A DNA stretch of 64,000 nt, taken from contig NZ_SRKZ01000011.1 of the NCBI RefSeq assembly GCF_004745865.1, positions 1 to 64,000 on the forward strand, written 5' to 3'. The notes under the pieces were generated by a model. It ran no database searches. It worked only from the letters and a program-made list of their open reading frames with translations, and was not told the DNA's origin. Made by a program: the position numbers and the translations under genes. Positions 1 to 8,300 of this stretch are shown piece after piece. Within the stretch, counting starts at the first letter, position 1. Every line of letters begins with the position of its first letter. This DNA is from Hymenobacter wooponensis. Lineage in GTDB: Bacteria > Bacteroidota > Bacteroidia > Cytophagales > Hymenobacteraceae.

Positions 1-1
1 C

Positions 2-187
2 CTGGGCTTCGTGTCGCGCCGGGCCCTGGACCGCGAGCTGGCGGCCGGGCTGCTCGAAATCGTGCCCATTGCCGGGCTGCACCTGGCCCGGCAGTTTGAG
101 GCGGTATCGGTGCAGGGGCAGCCACTGGCCCGGCCGGCGCAGCGCTTCCTGAGCTTCGTGCAGGGGCAGCTGAAGGGGGGCAAATAA
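2..187 (+). CDS. LysR-family regulator, C-terminal end (partial)
   Basis: An open frame enters from the left edge and stops at 185-187 after 61 codons. The visible residues (GFVSRRAL, then a hydrophobic strand, then a terminal helix ending in FVQGQLKGGK) look like the end of a LysR substrate-binding domain. LysR genes commonly sit beside YeiH-type exporters, and one follows at 943 with a palindromic operator in front of it, which supports the call. The helix-turn-helix lies outside the window, so the family is inferred from the tail and the context. Confidence 0.6.
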   Translation: MGFVSRRALDRELAAGLLEIVPIAGLHLARQFEAVSVQGQPLARPAQRFLSFVQGQLKGGK

Positions 188-313
188 AAAATGGTGATGC
201 TGGATAACTATTCGGTATCCGCTGAAAGCACCACTTTATGAGCAGCTTACGTACCATTGCAGCGTAGTGCGGACCGGGTGGTTCGCCCATCTTCACCCTA
301 CTTGCTTATACTC

Positions 314-715
314 ATGGAAAACACTCCGCAGCCCGCCCCAACCGATGCGCAACCCGCCGCCGAACCGGCCGCCCACGATGGCACCCCGCACTACGGCGAC
401 TTCGGCCACCCCGCCGACCCCACCGCGCCCCGCCACTACCAGGCCCTGACCAACGACGGCTCGAACGACAACCCCGACGAGTTCAGCGAATTTCGCGGCA
501 AAAATGCCTCAGCCACCGAGCAATACTGCCTACCCGGTGCTATTGCTGACCCAAATTTGCAGCGCGGGCACGTCGAGCAAAACCAGCACCCCGAAGCCAT
601 TGCCGCAGCCGAGGGGGGCAGCGACGCCGAAGAGCGCGCCGCCTACGCCCTCGACGACCCGCGCTACGCTGGCGGCGACGTATTCGATTTGAAAGACGAG
701 CAAACCGGCTTCTAA
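314..715 (+). CDS. Hypothetical acidic protein
   Basis: The product is 133 residues if translation starts at the ATG at 314; an in-frame ATG at 257 would add 19 residues of unlikely composition. It is rich in Pro, Ala, Asp and Glu, has no signal peptide or membrane segment, and carries blocks such as YGDFGHPADP and FSEFRGKNAS. It resembles short, probably disordered, stress-type proteins of Bacteroidota, but I do not recognise a family. A strong hairpin follows the stop, so it is probably monocistronic. Confidence 0.55.
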   Translation: MENTPQPAPTDAQPAAEPAAHDGTPHYGDFGHPADPTAPRHYQALTNDGSNDNPDEFSEFRGKNASATEQYCLPGAIADPNLQRGHVEQNQHPEAIAAAEGGSDAEERAAYALDDPRYAGGDVFDLKDEQTGF

Positions 716-740
716 GCCCTCAGACCAGTAGTTCATCCGT

Positions 741-777
741 CCAGCGGCCGGCTCGTGGTGTACGAGCCGGCCGCTGG
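741..777 (+). terminator. Intrinsic terminator-like hairpin
   Basis: A perfect 15-bp inverted repeat (741-755 with 763-777) and a 7-nt loop lie 25 nt after the stop at 715. The following T tract is weak (CGTTTCC), so termination is likely but not certain. Confidence 0.6.
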
Positions 778-871
778 CGTTTCCAGCCCTCGCGGCGGCC
801 GGCTTGGCCACGCAAAACGGACGCGCCACCCTGGCTCGGCCCGGGCAGTCAATAACTTTTGGTTATGCAGG

Positions 872-917
872 ATAATATTATTGGATAATCCAACCGGTGG
901 GCAACGCCGTATATTTG
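872..917 (+). promoter_or_regulatory. Operator palindromes and -7 box before the YeiH-type gene
   Basis: Two palindromes overlap by one base: ATAATATTAT (872-881) and TTGGAT-A-ATCCAA (881-893). A match to the Bacteroidota -7 box, TATATTTG, follows at 910-917, 26 nt before the ATG at 943. The AT-rich palindromes upstream of the promoter fit a LysR binding site, and the LysR gene at the window edge is the obvious candidate. No good -33 element is seen, as expected for an activated promoter. Confidence 0.55.
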
Positions 918-942
918 CCTCAGAAACAAACCGCTCCCGCTC

Positions 943-2013
943 ATGGCCCTCCCAGTTCAGCCCACGCCGCTTCAAGCTTCCACCCCGCTGCCCGCCCCTG
1001 CCCCGGCCGGGGAAACCGCCGCCCCCGAATTCAACGAAACCACCGGCTTCTTCCGGCACCTGCACACGCCCCGGGTGGCCTTCGGGCAGGACTTCACCTT
1101 GAAGCAGGTGGTGTTCGTGCTGTTCTTCGTGTTCTGCCTCACGCCCTGGGCCTCGCCGCCCATTGCCCTGGCGCTGGGCCTGCTGCTGGCCCAAACCATC
1201 GGCAACCCCTTCACCACGCAAACCAAGCAGGCCACGGCCAAGCTGCTCCAGTTTTCGGTTATCGGGCTGGGCTTTGGCATGAATGCCCACGCGGCGGTGC
1301 AGGCCGGCAAGGAGGGCATCATTTTCACGGTGGTGTCCATCTTCGGCACGCTGCTGCTGGGCCTGGTGGTGGGCCGGTGGCTGGGGCTGGGCAAGCACGT
1401 GGTGCATTTGATTTCGTGCGGCACCGCTATTTGCGGCGGCTCGGCCATCGCGGCCATCGGACCGGTGCTGCGGGCCAAGGACGAGGAAATGTCGGTGGCG
1501 CTGGGCACGGTGTTCGTGCTCAATGCCGTGGCCCTATTCGCCTTCCCGCCCATCGGCCACGCCCTGGCCATGACGCAGAACCAGTTCGGCCTGTGGTGCG
1601 CCATTGCCATCCACGACACCTCTTCGGTGGTGGGGGCGGCGGCGGCCTACGGCAACCAGGCCCTGGAAGTGGCCACCACCGTGAAGCTGGCCCGCGCCCT
1701 CTGGATTATCCCAATTTCCATCGGCACGGCCATGCTATTCAAGCAGAAGGGCGTGAAGGTGAAAATTCCCTACTTCATCTTTGGTTTCATCGCCGCCATG
1801 CTGGTCAACACCTTTATTCCCGCCGCCAAGCCCCTGGGCCCGGTGATGGTGAATCTGGCCAAAATCGGCCTCACGGTGACGCTGTTCTTTATCGGCGCGG
1901 GCCTCTCGGCCAAGGTGGTGCGCTCGGTGGGAATAAAGCCCTACGTGCTGGGCATTCTGCTCTGGGTAGTGATTTCGACCGGCTCGCTCTACGTGATTCT
2001 GCACACGGTCTAG
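943..2013 (+). CDS. YeiH-family (UPF0324) putative sulfate/sulfonate exporter
   Basis: The product is a 356-residue polytopic inner-membrane protein. A Pro/Ala-rich cytoplasmic N-terminus of about 50 residues precedes roughly ten hydrophobic segments. The family signature is clear: GLGFGMNA near 108-115 and CGTAICGGSAIA at 159-170, followed by the conserved AIHDTSSVVGAA block. Family members are annotated as putative sulfate exporters and are often under LysR control, which fits the partial LysR gene and the palindromes at 872-893. With tsdA directly downstream the gene probably belongs to sulfur-oxyanion metabolism. The substrate is inferred, not shown. Confidence 0.85.
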   Translation: MALPVQPTPLQASTPLPAPAPAGETAAPEFNETTGFFRHLHTPRVAFGQDFTLKQVVFVLFFVFCLTPWASPPIALALGLLLAQTIGNPFTTQTKQATAKLLQFSVIGLGFGMNAHAAVQAGKEGIIFTVVSIFGTLLLGLVVGRWLGLGKHVVHLISCGTAICGGSAIAAIGPVLRAKDEEMSVALGTVFVLNAVALFAFPPIGHALAMTQNQFGLWCAIAIHDTSSVVGAAAAYGNQALEVATTVKLARALWIIPISIGTAMLFKQKGVKVKIPYFIFGFIAAMLVNTFIPAAKPLGPVMVNLAKIGLTVTLFFIGAGLSAKVVRSVGIKPYVLGILLWVVISTGSLYVILHTV

Positions 2014-2153
2014 CCGCCTGAACGGGGCAGAGCGGCCGAATGGTAGCGCTTGCTTTGCCCGATTTAACTAATTGACTGTCTGCATTCCGCAAAACAAGTT
2101 GTTTTGCGCGCTGGCTGGCCATTGCCGCCTGTTTCACCTCTCTCCTTGGCCTC

Positions 2154-3284
2154 ATGGAAACCACTCCCGACCCCTCGCCTCGGCTGCAGCCGGAAGACAA
2201 GCAGGCCTTCATCAAAATCGCTGGCCTGCTGACCTGGGTGATTGCCCTGATGGTGCTGGTAGTAGCCGTGACGGCCTACATCGTCGTCTTCAACCCCAAA
2301 ACGCCCGACCTGCTGGCCGATGCCCCGGCCACGACGGCCGCCGCTGCGAGTGGGCCTGCGGCGGGCTTGCCTGACGTTGCCGGGGGGGCTGTGGGGAGCA
2401 AAACCAACTTCTTCCAGCCCGCCCGCTTCGTGCTCGACAGCGTGAAGCCCGACCCGGAGGGCCAGCTCATCCGCTACGGCCACGAGCTGATTGCCCACAC
2501 CGCCCACTACCTCGGCCCGCAAGTGGCCAACCCGGCCCTGCGGCTGGCCGGCAGCAACCTGGCCTGCCAGAACTGCCACCTGCAGGCCGGCCAGAAGGCG
2601 TTTTCGGCCCCCTACGTGGGCATCTGGGGCATTTACCCCACCTACAAAGGGCGCGAGGATGCCATCAGCACCCTGGAGGACCGCATCAATGGGTGCATGA
2701 CGCGCAGCCTCAACGGCCGGCCCCTGCCGGTGGACGGCAAGGAGATGAAGGCCATCATCACCTACATGAAATGGCTGGGCCGCCAGGTGCCAGTGGGGGA
2801 GAAGGTGAAGGGCCAGGGTTTTGTTAAGTTCACCATGCCCAACCGCGAGGCGAATCTCGGGCAGGGCAAAATCGTCTTCGCCCAGCAGTGCACCAGCTGC
2901 CACGGAGCCAATGGCCAGGGCCGCCTCAACGGCACGCTGGCCGCCGATGGCTACCAGTACCCGCCGCTGTGGGGGCCCGACAGCTACAACGACGGGGCCG
3001 GCATGCACCGCCTGCAAACGGCGGCCCGCTTTATCAAGGCCAACATGCCTTTCGGCGCCACGGCCGAGCACAGCATCCTCACCGATGACGCCGCCTACGA
3101 CGTGGCGGCCTACATCAACTCGCTGCCCCGCCCGCGCATGGCCCACCTGGAAAAGGACTACCCCAACCTGAAAAAGAAGCCCGCCGACTGCCCTTACCCG
3201 CCTTACGCCGACCGGTTTACGCAGCACCAGCACCAGTTTGGTCCCTACGCGGCGATGGAAGCGGGCAAAAAGGGCGGCGAGTAG
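2154..3284 (+). CDS. tsdA: Diheme c-type cytochrome, thiosulfate dehydrogenase (TsdA) type
   Basis: The protein has 376 residues and a single N-terminal membrane anchor (about 23-45), so the haem domains face the periplasm. Two c-haem motifs are present, CQNCH at 138-142 and CTSCH at 246-250. Between them is the family block around DRINGCM with Cys181; in characterised TsdA enzymes a cysteine in this region is an axial ligand of haem 1. KANMP at 295-299 matches the haem-2 distal ligand region. TsdA couples two thiosulfate to tetrathionate, or the reverse. Neighbours are a YeiH exporter, a DsrE-like protein and two binding proteins. Membrane anchoring instead of a cleaved signal is a variation. 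Direction of the reaction and electron acceptor are unknown. Confidence 0.8.
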   Translation: METTPDPSPRLQPEDKQAFIKIAGLLTWVIALMVLVVAVTAYIVVFNPKTPDLLADAPATTAAAASGPAAGLPDVAGGAVGSKTNFFQPARFVLDSVKPDPEGQLIRYGHELIAHTAHYLGPQVANPALRLAGSNLACQNCHLQAGQKAFSAPYVGIWGIYPTYKGREDAISTLEDRINGCMTRSLNGRPLPVDGKEMKAIITYMKWLGRQVPVGEKVKGQGFVKFTMPNREANLGQGKIVFAQQCTSCHGANGQGRLNGTLAADGYQYPPLWGPDSYNDGAGMHRLQTAARFIKANMPFGATAEHSILTDDAAYDVAAYINSLPRPRMAHLEKDYPNLKKKPADCPYPPYADRFTQHQHQFGPYAAMEAGKKGGE

Positions 3285-3358
3285 CCCCGCACCGATTTCC
3301 AGTTTCACCCCTTTCGTTTTCACCGCGCTGCTTCGGTGGTGCCCTTTCCCCAGTTGCC

Positions 3359-3853
3359 ATGAAACACCTGCTGCTGACCGCCGCGCTGCTCGCCGGCCTC
3401 ACCCTCTCGGCCCGCGCCCAGACGCCCGCCACCCGCAACGCCACCGCCATGCATGACCGCGAAGCTTTTCAAAAAGGTGCCTTCCAAGGGGCCACGGCCG
3501 ACCAGGCCCAGTACCATGTCATCTACCAGCTCGACAGCGACGACCCCAAGCTCATCCAGCAGACGCTGCGTAACATCGGCAACGCGCTGGAGGACAGCCG
3601 GCTTAAAGGCAAGCTCACCGTGGAGCTGATTGCCTTCGGCGGGGGCACCACGCTCTACCGCAAGGACCAGCCCTACGAGGCCCAGCTCACGGCCCTCAAG
3701 CAGAAAGGCGTGATTCTGGCCCAGTGCCTGAACACGCTGAAGGAAAGGAAAATGAGCAAGGACGAGCTGCTGCCGCTGATTTCCTACGTGCCCAGCGGCA
3801 ACGGCGAGCTTATTATCCGGCAGGCCCAGGGCTGGTCGCTGGTGCATCCGTAG
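3359..3853 (+). CDS. Exported DsrE-like protein
   Basis: The product has 164 residues with a signal peptide (cleavage likely after ARAQ, about residue 21). The mature part has the DsrE/DsrF fold pattern: HVIYQLDSDDPK, a central LIAFGGG strand-loop, and the conserved cysteine in LAQCLNT. DsrE-type proteins carry sulfane sulfur on a cysteine, usually in the cytoplasm, so secretion is notable. A paralogue of almost the same layout lies at 19087-19554 (-). It starts 74 nt after tsdA and 53 nt before the next gene, so it is probably in one operon. A role as periplasmic sulfane-sulfur acceptor is inference. Confidence 0.75.
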   Translation: MKHLLLTAALLAGLTLSARAQTPATRNATAMHDREAFQKGAFQGATADQAQYHVIYQLDSDDPKLIQQTLRNIGNALEDSRLKGKLTVELIAFGGGTTLYRKDQPYEAQLTALKQKGVILAQCLNTLKERKMSKDELLPLISYVPSGNGELIIRQAQGWSLVHP

Positions 3854-3906
3854 CGCCGGGCTCTCCGCTGCTTTCGTGCTTTTCTCCGCTTTCCTTACCC
3901 AACCCC

Positions 3907-4863
3907 ATGAAACCCCTTCCGCACCTGCTGCTGGCGCTGGCACTGGCCGCCCCGGCCGCCCTTTTCGCCCAGACCATGCCTATCCAAAAGCCCACGCCGC
4001 CCGAGCCGGCCCACCGCTTTGACCCGCCCTGGAACGCGCCGTTTCAGGCTGGAGTGCCCTTCACGGTGCCGGGCATCGACAACGCGCCCGACCTCTACGG
4101 CGACGTGGTGGACCCGCAGTTGGTGGTGTTTTTCGGGGGCAACCAGTTCATGGTGCTCGATGATTTGCTGAAGGAGTTCCGCAAGGCCCACCCCGAGTAC
4201 GTGCGCATTTTCGTGGAAACGCTGCCGCCCGGCATCCTAGCTAAGCAGATTACGCAGGGCAGCCTGGTAGTAGGCAACCTGCGCATCGAGCTGAAGCCCG
4301 ACGTGTACGCGGCCGGCAAAAACCGCATGGATATGACGCCGGAGTGGTTTGCCCGCACCACCAGCTACGCCCAGAACCGGCTGGCCATCCTCGTGCGCCA
4401 GGGCAACCCCAAGAAGGTGACCAGCCTGCGCGATTTGGGCCGGCCCGAGGTGCGCGTGAGCATGCCTAACCCCGAATGGGAAGGCATCGGCAAGCGCATC
4501 GAGGAATCGTACGAGAAGGCCGGGGGCGCGGCCTTGAAAACGGCCGTGATGACGACCAAAGTGAAAGCCGGCAGCACTTACCTGACCCAGATTCACCACC
4601 GCCAGTCGCCCCTGAGGGTGCTCTACGACCAGTCCGACGCGGCCCCGGTGTGGTACACGGAGGCCTTTTATCAGAAAATGCTGGGCCACCCGGTGGAAAG
4701 CGTGGCCATCCCGGCCAAGGAAAACATCATGGCCAACTACGTGGCCGGGGTGATGAAAGCCGCGCCCCACGCCAAGGCCGCCGAAGACTTTGTGGCCTTC
4801 CTTAACAGCCCAGACGGGCAGGCCGTGTACCAGAAATACGGCTTTTTGCCGCCCGTTAAGTAA
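3907..4863 (+). CDS. Periplasmic substrate-binding protein (ModA-like fold)
   Basis: From the ATG at 3907 the protein has 318 residues with a clear signal peptide ending LFAQ. The body has the features of type II extracellular binding proteins: VVFFGGNQFMVLDDLL, then ARTTSYAQNRLAILVRQGNP at the domain crossover, and a C-terminal FVAFLNSPDGQAVYQKYGF motif shared with molybdate, sulfate and phosphate binders. No ABC permease or ATPase gene is nearby, so it is an orphan binder. An oxyanion ligand such as thiosulfate or molybdate is plausible from fold and context only. Confidence 0.7.
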   Translation: MKPLPHLLLALALAAPAALFAQTMPIQKPTPPEPAHRFDPPWNAPFQAGVPFTVPGIDNAPDLYGDVVDPQLVVFFGGNQFMVLDDLLKEFRKAHPEYVRIFVETLPPGILAKQITQGSLVVGNLRIELKPDVYAAGKNRMDMTPEWFARTTSYAQNRLAILVRQGNPKKVTSLRDLGRPEVRVSMPNPEWEGIGKRIEESYEKAGGAALKTAVMTTKVKAGSTYLTQIHHRQSPLRVLYDQSDAAPVWYTEAFYQKMLGHPVESVAIPAKENIMANYVAGVMKAAPHAKAAEDFVAFLNSPDGQAVYQKYGFLPPVK

Positions 4864-4876
4864 CGCGCTAATACCC

Positions 4877-5641
4877 ATGAAAACATCCCCGCTTACCCGG
4901 CTCCGCCGCTTCGCTCTATTGCTCATGTCTCCTGCTCTGCTCGCGGCCGCGCCGGCCGCCGCCCAAACCCTGCACGTGTACGGCCCCGGCGGCCCGGCCA
5001 CGGCCATGAAGGAATGCGCCGCCGCCTTCACCAAACAAACCGGCCTGGACGTGGCCGTCACGGCCGGCCCCGAGCCCAAGTGGCTGGCCCAGGCGCAGCA
5101 GGACGCCGACCTGGTGTACGGCGGGGCCGAGTACATGCTCACCCAAACGGCGCTGGCCCACCCCGGCTTTATCGACGAAGCCAGCCGCACCAGCCTGTAT
5201 GCCCGCGAGTCGGCGGTGCTGGTACGCCCGGGCAATCCGCTGCACATCAAGCGGCTCGAAGACCTGGCCCGGCCCGGCGTGCGCCTGCTCGACGTGAACG
5301 GGGCCGGCCAGATGGGCATGACCGAGGACATGGCCCGCACCCCGGCCCTCATCAGCAACCTGCAGCACAACACCAAAACGTCGGTCAAAACCAGCGCCGA
5401 GGCCGTGGCCCTCTGGCAGCAAAAGCCCCAGGACTACGACGCCTGGATAACCTATGCCTCCTGGCAGCCGCGCCTGCCCGGCTCGGCCCTCGTGCGCCTG
5501 CCCCGCGACCAGCGCGTGAGTCGGGGCACGCCCATTGCCCTCACCCAGCGCACCACGCAGGCCGCCGCGGCCCGGCAGTTCGTGGCCTTTCTGCAGTCGG
5601 CCGACGGGCACGCCATTTTCCGCCGCAACGGCTGGGAATAG
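4877..5641 (+). CDS. Second periplasmic substrate-binding protein
   Basis: The gene begins 13 nt after the previous stop and encodes 254 residues with a signal peptide (cleavage after AAAQ). It begins its mature part LHVYGPGGPATAMKECA, the typical first strand-helix of ModA-like proteins, and ends FVAFLQSADGHAIFRRNGW, matching the tail of its neighbour. The two are distant tandem relatives. No transporter partner is encoded here. It may deliver or sense an oxyanion for the tsdA cluster (inference). Confidence 0.7.
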   Translation: MKTSPLTRLRRFALLLMSPALLAAAPAAAQTLHVYGPGGPATAMKECAAAFTKQTGLDVAVTAGPEPKWLAQAQQDADLVYGGAEYMLTQTALAHPGFIDEASRTSLYARESAVLVRPGNPLHIKRLEDLARPGVRLLDVNGAGQMGMTEDMARTPALISNLQHNTKTSVKTSAEAVALWQQKPQDYDAWITYASWQPRLPGSALVRLPRDQRVSRGTPIALTQRTTQAAAARQFVAFLQSADGHAIFRRNGWE

Positions 5642-5677
5642 GCCGGGCGTTGGCGGCCGGAAAGCAAACACGAAGAA

Positions 5678-5707
5678 CGTCCTGCTTCGGCTGCGCTCAG
5701 CAGGACG
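5678..5707. repeat. REP-like palindrome, copy 1
   Basis: Arms CGTCCTGCT (5678-5686) and AGCAGGACG (5699-5707) enclose TCGGCTGCGCTC. A longer relative with arms CGTCATGCT/AGCATGACG and the same GCTGCGCTC word (on the other strand) lies at 13030-13092. Both are intergenic. Palindromes of this type, I believe, are abundant in Hymenobacter genomes, possibly mobilised by RAYT transposases. Confidence 0.55.
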
Positions 5708-5757
5708 GGCAAATGGCTCTTGGTTTTCACTATTCCACCTTGCTTTCCCGCATTCGC

Positions 5758-5964
5758 ATGGCTATTCCTTCGCTTCCGATGCCGGTGCCTAGCACCCCGT
5801 TGCCCGCCGCCCCCCCGGCCGACCACGAAACGCCGCACTGGCTGTTTCGCTACGTATTCAGCCAGGACCCCAAGACCATTGCCAAACAGTACCTGCTTAC
5901 GGGCATGGCTTGGGCTCTGGTGGCGGGCACGCTTTCCACGCTGTTTCGCTTGCAGCTGGGCTAA
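5758..5964 (+). pseudogene. Cytochrome c oxidase subunit I, N-terminal fragment
   Basis: The 68-codon frame ends WLFRYVFSQDPKTIAKQYLL followed by TGMAWALVAGTLSTLFRLQLG and a stop. This matches the cytoplasmic start and first transmembrane helix of Bacteroidota haem-copper oxidase subunit I, which normally continues for some 500 further residues. Nothing resembling the rest (haem and copper histidines) follows. It is either a remnant of a deleted oxidase gene or a small membrane protein kept for its own sake. The frame is intact and the stop abrupt. Confidence 0.65.
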
Positions 5965-6029
5965 CAAAGCAAGTTTGAAAATACGGGCCGCCGTACCTGC
6001 GGCAACCGCTTCTCCATCATCCAAACCCC

Positions 6030-6317
6030 ATGACCCGTCTCGCTCAACACCCCGGCCTGCTCGCCCTGACCGGCCTGCTGCTCACCGCCATCAACCCACC
6101 GGGTCACGGCCAGGAAGGCGGCAAAATGCTCAAAAAAGAAGGCAAAACCGACGACAAGTTGCTGCGCGAAAACCGCCGCATGATGCGCGACGGCCGCGTG
6201 AACCACGGCCAAAGCCTGAGCAAAGAGCCCAAGCTCGTTCGGGAGGAAGACCGGCTGGACCATCGCCAGGCCCCCGCCCCGCGCAAAACCCGGCGGGCGG
6301 GCGGTTCGCCGCGCTAG
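6030..6317 (+). CDS. Small basic exported protein, unknown
   Basis: It has 95 residues. A hydrophobic stretch (about 8-25) followed by GHGQ looks like a signal peptide; the rest is highly charged and basic (KKEGKTDDKLLRENRRMM, then an Arg/Pro-rich tail). The stop is 3 nt before the next start, so the two are probably co-transcribed. No family is recognised. Confidence 0.5.
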   Translation: MTRLAQHPGLLALTGLLLTAINPPGHGQEGGKMLKKEGKTDDKLLRENRRMMRDGRVNHGQSLSKEPKLVREEDRLDHRQAPAPRKTRRAGGSPR

Positions 6318-6320
6318 CCG

Positions 6321-6971
6321 ATGGCCCAGTCTTCGTCCCACGCACCGCCCCTGGCCTACACTGAAGTAGCGGGCCAGAGCCTGCGCCGCATCGAGTCGCT
6401 CAGCGACGGCGTGTTTTCCATCGCCATGACCCTGCTCGTGCTCAACCTGCGGGTGCCGGCCGCCGCCCTCGTGCGCACCGAGGCCGACGTGGGGCCGGCC
6501 CTGCGGGCGCTGCTGCCCAGCATCGGGGGCTACGTGCTGGGGTTTCTCTCGCTGGGCATTTTCTGGGTGTGCCAGAGCACGCAGTTCACCTACCTGGCGC
6601 GCAGCGACCGCCGGCTGGCCTGGTGGCACATTGCCTTTCTGCTGGTGGTGGGGCTGCTGCCCTTTTCCACGGCGTTTCTCACCACCCATTTTCCCCTGCG
6701 CGGGGCCGTGCTGGTGTACTGGGCCAACCTGCTGCTGCTGGGCGGGGCGTTGCTGGGCAGCTACCGCTACGCCCAGCGCCACGGACTGCTGCGGCCCGAG
6801 CACGCGGCCGTGGGCCGGGCCCTGATGCGCCGCCTGGGCCTGATGCAGGTGCAGTACGCGGCAGCGGCGGGCCTGTGCTTGCTCAGCGTGCCGGCCGGGG
6901 CGGGGCTGCTGCTGCTGGTGCAGCTTAACTACGCGTTGGGCCTGGTGGCCGACCGCTGGCTGGGCGACTGA
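6321..6971 (+). CDS. TMEM175-family (DUF1211) membrane protein
   Basis: The 216-residue protein carries the family hallmark RRIESLSDGVFSIAMTLLVL at about 14-33, which in TMEM175 potassium channels lines the pore (FSD motif, here LSD). About five to six hydrophobic segments follow. Length fits bacterial members, which form tetrameric K+ channels. It follows a small exported protein by 3 nt. Confidence 0.8.
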   Translation: MAQSSSHAPPLAYTEVAGQSLRRIESLSDGVFSIAMTLLVLNLRVPAAALVRTEADVGPALRALLPSIGGYVLGFLSLGIFWVCQSTQFTYLARSDRRLAWWHIAFLLVVGLLPFSTAFLTTHFPLRGAVLVYWANLLLLGGALLGSYRYAQRHGLLRPEHAAVGRALMRRLGLMQVQYAAAAGLCLLSVPAGAGLLLLVQLNYALGLVADRWLGD

Positions 6972-7054
6972 AGAACCCATCGGGGCCAAATGGTGCCGCG
7001 TGGGTGGCCGTATACTCCCCCATTGCCTGTCCTATTTCCTTTCTGCTCCCTCCC

Positions 7055-7540
7055 ATGAAAAAACACCCCTGCCTGTACCTGGGCCTGCTGGCCGGCGTGG
7101 TCGCCATCACCGCCAATACGCTGGTGCTGAAAGCGGCCCCGCTGATGGCCGTCAACGCCGAAAGCGGTGGCCTGCTCAAGCTTGTGCTGCTGCATACCAC
7201 GCCGGTGTTGCCGGCCGGGCTGCTGCCCGTGGTCAAAGCCGAGGGCTTCAAGCTGCTGTTTCATTACCTCACGGGGCTGGGCATGGTGGGGCTGTACGTG
7301 CTGGTGTTCGAACCCCGGCTGCCGGGCAATGGCTGGGTAAAAGGCGGCCTGTTTTCGCTGCTGCCCTGGGTCCTCAACGGCTTCGTGGTGCTGCCGCTGC
7401 TGGGGCAGGGCTTGGCGGGCGGGCACGTGCTGACGGCCGGCGGCATGGCGTACTTTTTTGTTGCCAACGCGGTGTTCGGGCTGGTGCTGGGCGGGCTGTA
7501 TGTGTACCTGCGCCAGCAGCAGGAGGCGGCAGGGGTCTAG
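7055..7540 (+). CDS. Small integral membrane protein, unknown
   Basis: The start at 7055 (MKKHPC) gives 161 residues with four to five hydrophobic segments and no soluble domain; an upstream ATG at 7004 would add 17 residues and is less likely. The pattern (GLLAGVVAITANTLVLKAA, LGMVGLYVLVFEP, ANAVFGLVLGGLYVYL) is seen in uncharacterised Bacteroidota proteins. No function is assigned. Confidence 0.6.
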   Translation: MKKHPCLYLGLLAGVVAITANTLVLKAAPLMAVNAESGGLLKLVLLHTTPVLPAGLLPVVKAEGFKLLFHYLTGLGMVGLYVLVFEPRLPGNGWVKGGLFSLLPWVLNGFVVLPLLGQGLAGGHVLTAGGMAYFFVANAVFGLVLGGLYVYLRQQQEAAGV

Positions 7541-7628
7541 CAGCGCTTGTTTCCGTAAGCGTTTGCTAGTTAAATTTCCGCTCTTCTCGGCGCGCATTTC
7601 CGTCCTGCCCCACTATTTAAGTCTGGTC

Positions 7629-8291
7629 ATGAAAATCACCAAGTACATCCATTCCTGCCTGCTGTTTGAGCTCGACGGCCAACAAATTCTCTTCGACCCC
7701 GGCAAGTTTTCCTTCAACGAAGGCCTGGTGCAGCCGGAGGTTTTTAAGGACGTCTCGGTCGTCCTCATTACCCACGACCACCCCGACCACCTTGATGTGG
7801 TGGCGCTAAAGAAAATCGTGGCCCTGCGCCAGGCCGTCATCATTTCCAATCGTGAAGTGGCGGCCGAATTGAAAAAGCACGGCCTGGCCGTGCAAATCCA
7901 CGAGGAAGGCCCCCTGGAGTTGGGCGCGTTTCAGCTGCACGCCCTGCCGGTGCAGCACGAGGCCATTCTCGACAGCCCCTTGCCACAGATGACAGCCTGG
8001 CTGGTGAATGGCAAGGTGCTGAACCCGGCCGACTCTTTTGCCCATAATCTGCTCCCCTTCGCGGGCGTGGAGCTGCTCATTCTGCCCATCACCGCGCCTT
8101 TTCTCACGGAGCTGGTGGTGGCCGATTTCGCCCTGAAAATGCGGCCGCAGCAGATTCTGCCAGTGCACGACGGCTACATCAAGCCCTTCTTCGTGCAGCA
8201 GCGATACGCGAACTACGGGCCGTACTTTGAGAAGCACGGCATCACGTTTCACCGGCTGGCCGAACCGGGCGCGGCCATTACCCTCACGTAG
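7629..8291 (+). CDS. MBL-fold metal-dependent hydrolase (UlaG-like)
   Basis: The product has 220 residues. It opens with KITKYIHSCLLFE and a strand with LFDPG, then the metal motif THDHPDHLDV (about 49-58), typical of small UlaG/YtnP-like beta-lactamase-fold hydrolases. Later histidines in VQHEA and PVHDGY fit the remaining metal ligands. There is no signal peptide, so it is cytoplasmic. The substrate is unknown. The next gene starts 9 nt after the stop. Confidence 0.75.
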   Translation: MKITKYIHSCLLFELDGQQILFDPGKFSFNEGLVQPEVFKDVSVVLITHDHPDHLDVVALKKIVALRQAVIISNREVAAELKKHGLAVQIHEEGPLELGAFQLHALPVQHEAILDSPLPQMTAWLVNGKVLNPADSFAHNLLPFAGVELLILPITAPFLTELVVADFALKMRPQQILPVHDGYIKPFFVQQRYANYGPYFEKHGITFHRLAEPGAAITLT

Positions 8292-8300
8292 CCCACCCCC

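Noticed and set aside
897-2021. Long frame over the YeiH-type gene in another register
   Set aside because: His/Gly/Arg-rich nonsense composition; the YeiH frame has clear family motifs and membrane segments.
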